NCBI GenBank assembly: GCA_945912085.1
Contig: CAMEBJ010000038.1
Coordinates: 1-8,930, forward strand
Length of the DNA stretch: 8,930 bases
Source of the DNA: an uncultured Bacteroidales bacterium
GTDB lineage: Bacteria; Bacteroidota; Bacteroidia; Bacteroidales; UBA932
Direction of reading: 5' to 3'
Shown: in pieces, positions 1 through 5,734 of the stretch
Numbering within the stretch: the stretch's first letter is position 1
Layout: each line of letters begins with the position of its first letter
Made by a program: the position numbers and the translations under genes
The notes under the pieces: generated by a model
Told to the model about the DNA's origin: nothing
The model's database searches: none
What the model saw: only the letters and a program-made list of their open reading frames with translations

Positions 1-97
1 TCATCTCTATCACGGGGAAGATCGGCCGGTACACATAATGAAGTTGAATTACGCAATTGAATAGAATCACATATAATAAACTAATACTCATATATAT

Positions 98-1246
98 ATG
101 ATAGCACAAGATCTTGAATTCATATACCAGTCACTGATGCCTCGCACAAAGATTCAGCTCAGCCATCTTGGGGATTTGCTCGGTTGTAGGCTGAAGTCCA
201 GTCTGCGGAAGTCCGAGATGGCCACAGGGCTGACCGACTATATCATCAACCGCTCTGACGAATGGTTGCGCTGCCTTCCTCAGAGGGAACTGGATCTTCT
301 GGGGAAAATGGTGAAGATGGAAAAGGGGAGCGAATTCCGCACGTTCCCTCAGCCCTACGCTACAGTGATGGAGGCTTTCGGGTTCCTCATTGAGGAAAGA
401 ACCGATGATTCCAGCACCTTCACCATAGTTCCGGCTCTCTATGACTCCATCAAGGAACACCTGCCTATAGCATTGTCGTTCAGGGCAGCCAACAGTTATT
501 TGGAATTCGAGGCCCTTCTGATGGGAATACTCAATACATACGGTCTTGTGGAGCATAAGAAGGTGGTTGAGATATTCTCAGCCATATATGATTTCGAGAC
601 CGATCCGCAGCTGGCAGTGCAGTCAATGACATTCTTATATGAGTCATTCCTTATGAAAATGAATGCAGTTCGGAAGAATGGTTTGATTTATCACAGGACT
701 ATGGTAAGAAACGGGAATCTCGACGAGGTCATTCCTGAAAGGGAAAGCCGCGTGGAGATTAAGGACTACCGTTCCTTTACCAAGGAGGAATTCATCTCAG
801 CCGGATTCGACCCGCTCTATCCGTTCGTGGGAAAGGACTCTCCGACCGGGAAGAAGCTGACCGCTTTTATGGAGAAGGTCGGCTTGGGAGAAGAGGAACG
901 CAATGTGATAGGCACCCTGGTATGGCTCAATGCTCAGGAGAGTGGGACAAAGGGTCCGCTTGATGCCATACATCTTTTCGACGGCTTGCTCAAGGGCTTT
1001 GACCAGGTGCAGGAGATGATGGGTATAGTCCAGGAGTATATGAACAACGTCCCCAAATGGATTTTCAAGGGATACTCCTCCCACGAAGTCTTCGAGAAAT
1101 ACGAAAAACCGAACCTCCAGCCGCTCCCGGGTAAGATGCCTCCTGCAGGTTTTGGAATGGGTATTCCAAGAGTTGGGCGCAACGATCCCTGCCCTTGTGG
1201 AAGCGGCCTGAAGTATAAGAATTGCCACGGGAAATATAATAGTTGA
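98..1246 (+). CDS. SEC-C motif protein of unknown function
   Basis: This gene encodes a 382-residue protein with no signal peptide or membrane segment, so it is probably cytoplasmic. The only firm domain is a C-terminal SEC-C motif at about residues 360-378 ([19 protein letters not shown]), with zinc ligands C365, C367, C376 and H377. SEC-C motifs occur at the end of SecA, where they bind zinc and SecB, and at the end of many unrelated proteins, so the motif does not give the function. The remaining 350 residues look mostly helical and hydrophilic. A segment around residues 33-65 ([14 protein letters not shown], then [10 protein letters not shown]) resembles small helical SAP/Rho-N-like folds, but this is only an impression. 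The ATG at 98 is preceded by an AT-rich stretch without a Shine-Dalgarno sequence, as is common in Bacteroidota. No convincing promoter was seen in positions 1-97. The gene converges on fic. It is certainly coding; its role is unknown. Confidence 0.9.
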   Translation: MIAQDLEFIYQSLMPRTKIQLSHLGDLLGCRLKSSLRKSEMATGLTDYIINRSDEWLRCLPQRELDLLGKMVKMEKGSEFRTFPQPYATVMEAFGFLIEERTDDSSTFTIVPALYDSIKEHLPIALSFRAANSYLEFEALLMGILNTYGLVEHKKVVEIFSAIYDFETDPQLAVQSMTFLYESFLMKMNAVRKNGLIYHRTMVRNGNLDEVIPERESRVEIKDYRSFTKEEFISAGFDPLYPFVGKDSPTGKKLTAFMEKVGLGEEERNVIGTLVWLNAQESGTKGPLDAIHLFDGLLKGFDQVQEMMGIVQEYMNNVPKWIFKGYSSHEVFEKYEKPNLQPLPGKMPPAGFGMGIPRVGRNDPCPCGSGLKYKNCHGKYNS

Positions 1247-1449
1247 TGACAACGAAAATCACAATGCAATTACGTTTAACCTTAAACCGGGAGAATTCAA
1301 ACTGATAGTCAAAAAATTTACCATACTCCCCCTTACAGGCCGCGAAGGCGGACCTGATCGATGGCTGCGATGAAGTCTATCAGGTAGTGTCCGTCTTCAG
1401 GAATGCTGGCGGTAAAGTCACATCTGTTCAATATTTGATTTTGAAGTAA
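1245..1449 (+). other. Intergenic region with possible decayed coding sequence
   Basis: This convergent gap between the SEC-C gene and fic holds no intact gene. Two plus-strand frames read as protein-like but lack start codons. One is in frame from about 1245 to the stop at 1371-1373 and contains AITFNLKPGEFKLIVKKF. The other is open from just after a TAG near 1304 to the stop at 1447-1449 and contains DEVYQVVSVFRNAGGKVT, overlapping the last 22 bases of fic on the opposite strand. They could be fragments of one frameshifted gene end, or chance. A short AT-rich inverted repeat (GTTTAA-CC-TTAAAC, 1274-1287) and a small GC hairpin near 1338-1356 are present. Neither is followed by a T-run, so no terminator is called. 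Confidence 0.2.
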
Positions 1450-2321
1450 TCCAGCATTGCCTTGTAGTTGTCCTGAGCTGTAAGGCAGGTGTCCATCAGA
1501 TAGCCCCGGATACTATTCCACTGCTTCAATCCACGATAATAGAACATCTTCAGATCATCCGTGATGATGAACGGGACTTCTCCATTAGTAAGACATTCCT
1601 TGAACATCACCAGGCGTCCTACTCTTCCGTTCCCATCCTGGAACGGATGAATAGCCTCGAATCTCTGGTGCAAATCCACAATATCCTCGAAAGTCTTTTT
1701 CTTCTTTGCATTGTATTCGTAAAGAAGTGCCTTCATCTCTTTGTGCACTCTCTCCGGAGCCGTGGTCTCACTCCCGCCCACTTCGTTCGGGATTCTCTTG
1801 TACTCTCCGACCGCGAACCATTCCTTCCGACTGTCGGAAGTTCCTGACTTGAGAATACTGTGCAACTCCTTGACAAGGCTTTCCGTCAGTTTCTCCTCAG
1901 CCCTGTCTATTACCAGGTCTATGCAGCGGAAATGATTTACAGTTTCGATAATGTCATCCACCCTGACACATTCTCCTTCCACACCAATGGTGTTGGTCTC
2001 AAAAATATATCTTGTCTGGTCGTGGGTCAGCCTGCTTCCCTCAATGTGGTTGGAGTTGTAAGTGAGGTCAATCTGTGTACGGTGATAGATGCCACCCTTC
2101 ATCTTGAGTTCCTTCTGTTCACGGAGAGCCTGAAGCAAGGGAGAGATTTTCTTTCTGCGACTCTTTCTTGATGGTAACTGTGTATTCTCCGGAATGTTCC
2201 AGGTCTTCCCGACAAGACAAACTCCTTCGATTTTTCCCAGGGAGCAGTAATTCCTGACAGTCCTTTCTGACAAGTCGTGCAGAAAGGCAAACTCTGAGAC
2301 GGAAATATATTTTGTACTCAT
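1428..2321 (-). CDS. fic: Fic family protein adenylyltransferase with N-terminal DNA-binding domain
   Basis: This 297-residue cytoplasmic protein is a Fic enzyme, a family that usually transfers AMP from ATP to a hydroxyl side chain of a target protein. Residues 4-47 form a MerR/excisionase-like helix-turn-helix (YISVSEFAFLHDLSERTVRN, then the wing GKIEGVCLVGKTWNIPE). A basic linker follows (SRKSRRKK). Residues 90-95 (SNHIEG) match the inhibitory motif S/T-x-x-x-E-G/N, so this is a class II Fic in which E94 should clamp the second arginine of the active site. The catalytic motif HPFQDGNGRVGR (residues 225-236) is fully intact, with H225 as the expected base and R236 the residue held by E94. 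The likely target flap is around GEYKRIPNEVGG. An in-frame ATG at 2360 would give 13 extra residues, but it lies upstream of the predicted transcription start near 2342, so the ATG at 2321 is preferred. No separate antitoxin gene is adjacent. The gene looks AT-richer than the cell-wall cluster, consistent with accessory DNA. The target is unknown. Confidence 0.93.
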   Translation of the reverse strand: MSTKYISVSEFAFLHDLSERTVRNYCSLGKIEGVCLVGKTWNIPENTQLPSRKSRRKKISPLLQALREQKELKMKGGIYHRTQIDLTYNSNHIEGSRLTHDQTRYIFETNTIGVEGECVRVDDIIETVNHFRCIDLVIDRAEEKLTESLVKELHSILKSGTSDSRKEWFAVGEYKRIPNEVGGSETTAPERVHKEMKALLYEYNAKKKKTFEDIVDLHQRFEAIHPFQDGNGRVGRLVMFKECLTNGEVPFIITDDLKMFYYRGLKQWNSIRGYLMDTCLTAQDNYKAMLDYFKIKY

Positions 2322-2328
2322 CGGCAAA
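2320..2328 (-). promoter_or_regulatory. Third copy of the operator half-site overlapping the fic start codon
   Basis: On the minus strand TTTGCCGAT runs into the fic ATG, sharing its first two bases. It is identical over 9 bases to the plus-strand arm at 2363-2371. Relative to the same-orientation arm of the palindrome (2372-2379) it is displaced by 52 bp, close to five helical turns, so both sites would face the same side of the DNA. Only a half-site is present; the sequence beyond it does not complete a palindrome. Confidence 0.45.
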
Positions 2329-2348
2329 TTCTTTCTCGTGACACCTTG

Positions 2349-2380
2349 CAAATATATCACTTTTTGCCGATATCGGCAAG
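2349..2380 (-). promoter_or_regulatory. Promoter of fic (Bacteroidota type)
   Basis: Read on the minus strand, CTTG (2377-2380) is followed after exactly 20 bp by TATATTTG (2349-2356). The latter is a perfect match to the Bacteroidota -7 consensus TAnnTTTG, and the spacing falls in the usual 19-21 bp range. Transcription should begin near 2342, giving a leader of about 20 nt before the fic ATG at 2321. This supports the shorter fic start. The -33 element is part of the adjacent palindrome, so a protein bound there should block RNA polymerase. Confidence 0.7.
2364..2379. promoter_or_regulatory. 16-bp palindromic operator candidate in the fic promoter
   Basis: TTGCCGATATCGGCAA is a perfect 16-bp palindrome with 8-bp arms and no spacer. 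It starts 3 bp beyond the stop codon of the upstream lipoprotein gene. It overlaps the -33 element of the fic promoter and fills much of the spacer. There is no T-run on the minus-strand side (AAAAAGTG follows), so it is unlikely to be a terminator for the lipoprotein gene. The fic product has an N-terminal DNA-binding domain, so it is the natural candidate ligand. That assignment is inferred. Confidence 0.6.
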
Positions 2381-2382
2381 TT

Positions 2383-3750
2383 TTATATCAACTCAAGGGT
2401 GAGGTCCACGTCGCCGTAGTGGGCAAGGCGGGCGTTGTTGGCTTCGATGTAGGTGCGGGAGAGCTGGCCTCGCCAGACGATGTCGTCGCGGATGTTGATC
2501 GGGATTGTGATTTCGAATCCGTAGCTCTTGGAATTGATTTTTACCACGCCGGAGCAGTTCCAGGAAGTGCGGGTTCCGCCGTCATCTTCAATGATCATAA
2601 AAGCGCAGTTCGACAGCTGGTCGGTCCATTCGGAGACGAGAACTGCGTTGAACGGCTGGGGGATGCCGACCTGTTTGCGGCGGACCACTATCATAAAGTC
2701 CGTGATTGTCGGGTTGTACAGGCGAAGTTCGGCTTCGGTTCCGGCACGGAAATTCTCGATGGAGCCGATTTTTACGAAGAACTCGGAGGCACCGGCAAAC
2801 CAGGAATCATAGTTACGCTTCATCGTGAAATCCCTGAGGATGAGAGTCTTGATGGAAGACTCGGTCTTGGTTCCGGTTTGAAATGCACTTTCCGGAGCAG
2901 AGCGGAGGCTCTGTGATTTTTTGTTGGGGTTGACGAGAATTTCGCCTCCTGTTCCCCACTCCGGTTCGCGCATTCTTAACATATCCAGCGAAAGATGGGC
3001 GCTGTCATCGTTGCGGTTGACCACCCAGACAGGATGCTCCATCGCAGTCTGTTCTTCTACAATAACCTCCTCCACGAACGGATCTCCATCCTGAGGGCAC
3101 ACAAGGCGGTAGCCAACATTGGAGGAGCCTCCGTCCAACGGGTCAAAGGTCATTATCGGGTACTCCTCACCGTCCCATCTGTCAGAATAGGGCCAGTAAA
3201 TCTGGATGTCAGATGCGGTGAGGGCATCGAGATATTCTTCAGCAGAGAGAATCTGACCGCCATCAGCCCTGGTAGTCTGCCTCTGCCTCAGGCGGTCGGC
3301 AATCAACTCACGCAATGGAACAGGTCCTTCAGGCAAGGATTCTTCCGATGACTGCCCTGCAGGGACGCACACCGGGAGCAAAGCGGAAGACATCATCCGG
3401 GATTTCCTTGCCAGGGATGCCTCAGGAAGCCTGTCGTCACCTACTCCGGCACCGGGAGCGGTGAAAAGGTCCCTCATCATATATTCCTCGTCGTAACCAT
3501 TGAAGGTCGAGGAGGTTACGGCCGTGTAAACTTCCTTCAGATGGGAGTTGTCCATCCGCAGTTCGGAAAGCAGCAGGGCCACGTCCTCAAGCGGAGGGAC
3601 GACCTCAGAAGTGTCCCGACCGTATTTCTCAGGGTCATCGTCAATTTCCTCACAGGAAACGGGTAAAAAGAGCAAGGCAAGGGGCAGCAAAGACATCATC
3701 CGTCCCACCGCCAAACCAATCATCCGGAAGATTTTCTTGAACTGTTCCAT
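2383..3750 (-). CDS. Putative surface lipoprotein of unknown family
   Basis: This 455-residue protein begins with a lipoprotein signal peptide: basic residues at 5-17, a hydrophobic core around residues 19-31 (MSLLPLALLFLPVSC), then C33 as the probable lipidation site. The -3 residue is proline, so the lipobox (PVSC) is not canonical, but Bacteroidota lipoboxes are relaxed. The mature protein starts CEEIDDDPEK. Acidic runs directly after the cysteine act as surface export signals in this phylum, so it may face outward (inference). No known domain was recognised. The C-terminal part (about residues 300-455) looks rich in beta strands, with two cysteines close together (SNCAFMI and WNCSGVV). 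The open frame extends 46 codons further upstream, but the signal peptide fixes the start at 3750. It lies 94 bp downstream of prmC and 61 bp upstream of fic on the same strand, and fic appears to have its own promoter. Confidence 0.85.
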   Translation of the reverse strand: MEQFKKIFRMIGLAVGRMMSLLPLALLFLPVSCEEIDDDPEKYGRDTSEVVPPLEDVALLLSELRMDNSHLKEVYTAVTSSTFNGYDEEYMMRDLFTAPGAGVGDDRLPEASLARKSRMMSSALLPVCVPAGQSSEESLPEGPVPLRELIADRLRQRQTTRADGGQILSAEEYLDALTASDIQIYWPYSDRWDGEEYPIMTFDPLDGGSSNVGYRLVCPQDGDPFVEEVIVEEQTAMEHPVWVVNRNDDSAHLSLDMLRMREPEWGTGGEILVNPNKKSQSLRSAPESAFQTGTKTESSIKTLILRDFTMKRNYDSWFAGASEFFVKIGSIENFRAGTEAELRLYNPTITDFMIVVRRKQVGIPQPFNAVLVSEWTDQLSNCAFMIIEDDGGTRTSWNCSGVVKINSKSYGFEITIPINIRDDIVWRGQLSRTYIEANNARLAHYGDVDLTLELI

Positions 3751-3771
3751 CTCATCAATTTTTTCTTGATG

Positions 3772-3779
3772 CAAAGGAA
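3772..3779 (-). promoter_or_regulatory. Weak candidate -7 box for the lipoprotein gene
   Basis: On the minus strand TTCCTTTG matches TAnnTTTG at all fixed positions but one, and lies 21 bp before the lipoprotein ATG at 3750. No good -33 TTTG was seen at the expected distance (only TTTC or TTCT). The 94-bp gap after prmC makes an own promoter plausible, but this one is tentative. Confidence 0.25.
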
Positions 3780-3844
3780 CGACTAAGTATCCGTTTACAG
3801 AAATTTTGACACAATTTTTTAGAAAAACGCCACTACAGATGCTT

Positions 3845-4705
3845 CTATGGCCGTTTTTTGAAAGTAACAACCCGCATTTTCGTGTCAAAATCGCGCAGAA
3901 TCCTCACTTCGGAGAAACCCGCCGCAGAAAAAACCGCTGCAGTTTCCTCCCCGAGAGCCTCATTTATCTCCACAAAACCGTGCCCTCCCGGTTTCAAAAG
4001 CGACTTTGCGAAGGAAGCGACGGCATTGTAAAAGACAAGAGGGTCGGCATCCTTGACAAAAAGAGCGAGAGAGGGTTCATAGTCAAGGACATTTTTGCGC
4101 ATCAGGGCCTTTTCCGACTCCCTCACATAAGGAGGATTGCTGACAATCAAATCAAAGAATCCCTCCTCAAAGCCCGAGGGACCTTCAAGGACATCCTTCA
4201 GGAGAAATTTCGGGGAAGGACCGTCGAAAGGCTGGGAGGAGGCAACTGCAAGGGCTTCCGGGGAGATGTCCACGGCAACGGTCTGAAGTCCGGCGAGGGA
4301 GAGCGTCCAGGCAATGCAGCCGGAACCTGTGCAGAGGTCAAGCGCACGGTCACCTTCGCGGGAGAGAGCAAGGGCTTCCCTACAAAGGATTTCCGTCTCG
4401 GGACGCGGGATGAGGACCGCTGGCGAAACATTGAAACGGCGGTCCATAAAGTACTCATAACCAAGGATGTACTGAATAGGTTCTCCCTTAAGCAGTCTGG
4501 TGAGGGCCTCACGCAGCACAGGTTCCTTGACAGGAGGAATCTCAAGTGAAGGTTCGATGATGTGGGTATAGCTTTCAACACCCAGAACCTCCTTGCAGAG
4601 TCTGGCGACAAGAGCCTTGCTTTCCTCGGCGGAATAGCCCGGAGACATTGCCTCAGCGGAAGTCAGGGCAAGACGGGCCCCGCTTATGAAATCCCGCAAA
4701 AGCAT
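3845..4705 (-). CDS. prmC: Release factor glutamine N5-methyltransferase (PrmC/HemK)
   Basis: This 286-residue cytosolic enzyme uses S-adenosylmethionine to methylate the glutamine of the GGQ motif in release factors RF1 and RF2, which aids peptide release at stop codons. A helical N-terminal domain (about residues 1-85) for release-factor binding is followed by a Rossmann methyltransferase domain. Visible motifs are IPRPETE (99-105), the AdoMet-binding loop DLCTGSGCIA (123-132), the acidic residue in VDIS (about 146) and the catalytic NPPY (190-193) that holds the substrate glutamine. YEPSLALF at about 209-216 is also typical of PrmC. The length is close to the usual 275-290 residues. The ATG at 4705 lies 2 bp after the ddl stop codon, so translation is probably coupled and the gene is co-transcribed with ddl. 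Confidence 0.95.
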   Translation of the reverse strand: MLLRDFISGARLALTSAEAMSPGYSAEESKALVARLCKEVLGVESYTHIIEPSLEIPPVKEPVLREALTRLLKGEPIQYILGYEYFMDRRFNVSPAVLIPRPETEILCREALALSREGDRALDLCTGSGCIAWTLSLAGLQTVAVDISPEALAVASSQPFDGPSPKFLLKDVLEGPSGFEEGFFDLIVSNPPYVRESEKALMRKNVLDYEPSLALFVKDADPLVFYNAVASFAKSLLKPGGHGFVEINEALGEETAAVFSAAGFSEVRILRDFDTKMRVVTFKKRP

Positions 4706-4707
4706 TC

Positions 4708-5721
4708 TTACGAATTTTCGATGATGGTTGTCAGGAAATCCTTCATGTCAAGTCCCTCGGCAGCGACCATCTGCGGAACGAGCGAAGCGGAGGTCATCCC
4801 CGGAATCGTGTTGATTTCCAGGAAGTAAAGACCTTCCTCCGCAAGAATGTAGTCCATCCTCACGCATCCCGAACAGCCGAGATGACGGTAGATTTTGCAG
4901 GAAGTCTCCTTGATGTTCCGTGCCACGGAATCAGGGATGTGAGCCGGGCAGACCTCCTGGCTGAAGCCGTTGTATTTGGCATCGTAATCGAAAAATTCGT
5001 GGTCGGTGATAATCTCAATCACCGGCAGCGCGTGGCAGGTCTTCCCGTCGAAATAGACAGCACAGGTCAGTTCACGCCCTACTATGGCCTGTTCCGCCAT
5101 CGCGGTGCGCCCTTCACTGAATGCCGCCTTCAAAGCCTCATCAAATTCCCCGACAGTCTTGACCTTGGTCACTCCGAAACTGCTTCCCCCGTCGGTCGGC
5201 TTGACGAACATAGGCAGTCCGAGCCTTTCAACAGCCCTTGCGGCAAGGTCCGAAGTCTCCTCACCCTTGCGGATGAAGATGTCGTCCGCACATTTCACAA
5301 AGTCAACCCCACGGAGGTAGTTCTTGCAGGCGAACTTGTCGAAGGTGATGGTGGAAACGAATGAACTGCAGCTGCTGAACGGCACCCCGAGCATTTCCAG
5401 ATAGCCCTGCATCAGGCCATTCTCTCCCGGATTTCCGTGCTGCATGATGTAGGCGAAGTCAAATTTGACCTTCACTCCATCCAGAACCACTGAAAAATCA
5501 GTCTTGTCAATCTGAGGTCTCTCCCCCTCTGCAATCAACTGCCTGCTGCCGCCACGGGGCGTGCAGGCCACAAGAGTCCAGTTTCCGAAACGGGCGAATA
5601 TTTCATATATATTAAATATGTCGCTGTCGATTTTCGATGCCGTGAATTCGCCGCTGCGGCAGGAGACCTCCCATTCCGACGAATCGCTGCCGTATATTAC
5701 GGCTATGTTTTTATATTTCAT
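4708..5721 (-). CDS. ddl: D-alanine--D-alanine ligase
   Basis: This 337-residue cytosolic ATP-grasp enzyme joins two D-alanines with ATP hydrolysis, making the dipeptide that ends the peptidoglycan stem peptide. Key features in order: E18 in WEVS (first D-Ala site), HGNPGENG (95-102), FVKPTDGGSS (172-181) with the ATP-binding lysine K174, E210-Q211 before the adenine pocket, the omega-loop DYDAKY (245-250), and RMDY with LEINTIPGMT, whose D290, E302 and N304 should bind the two magnesium ions. Y250 matches the tyrosine (Y216 in E. coli DdlB) that selects for D-alanine over D-lactate, so a vancomycin-resistant D-Ala-D-Lac product is not expected. The commonly seen GEDG is GENG here. The frame extends 27 codons upstream into the penicillin-binding protein gene, but MKYKNIAVIYG at 5721 is the family-like start. 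It begins 13 bp after the upstream gene ends. Confidence 0.95.
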   Translation of the reverse strand: MKYKNIAVIYGSDSSEWEVSCRSGEFTASKIDSDIFNIYEIFARFGNWTLVACTPRGGSRQLIAEGERPQIDKTDFSVVLDGVKVKFDFAYIMQHGNPGENGLMQGYLEMLGVPFSSCSSFVSTITFDKFACKNYLRGVDFVKCADDIFIRKGEETSDLAARAVERLGLPMFVKPTDGGSSFGVTKVKTVGEFDEALKAAFSEGRTAMAEQAIVGRELTCAVYFDGKTCHALPVIEIITDHEFFDYDAKYNGFSQEVCPAHIPDSVARNIKETSCKIYRHLGCSGCVRMDYILAEEGLYFLEINTIPGMTSASLVPQMVAAEGLDMKDFLTTIIENS

Positions 5722-5734
5722 GATGTTATATTTA

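Noticed and set aside
1..97. Possible 3' end of an upstream gene at the left edge
   Set aside because: All three plus frames are open for 11-20 codons before a stop, and none is recognisable. There is too little sequence to choose.
1338..1356. GC-rich hairpin AGGCCGC-GAAG-GCGG-A-CCT between the SEC-C gene and fic
   Set aside because: No T-run follows directly on either strand and the stem contains a bulge, so it is not a convincing terminator for either convergent gene.
1824..1840. Near-perfect inverted repeat CTTCCGAC-T-GTCGGAAG inside fic
   Set aside because: It lies within conserved coding sequence (residues around TSDSRKEWF). One such 8-bp-arm repeat in 9 kb is not surprising, and it does not resemble the promoter palindrome.
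2338..2916. 192-codon plus-strand frame opposite the lipoprotein gene
   Set aside because: The minus-strand frame has a signal peptide, lipidation cysteine and full length; the plus frame would start in the fic promoter and has no recognisable features.
3800..3845. Possible terminator after prmC (GCCA...TGGC followed by GTTTTTCT on the minus strand)
   Set aside because: Only about four or five base pairs form, the loop is long and the stem includes the stop codon, so it is too weak to call.
3806..4549. 247-codon open frame on the plus strand opposite prmC
   Set aside because: prmC on the other strand has complete family motifs; the plus-strand frame reads as an arginine/lysine-rich shadow with no recognisable domain.
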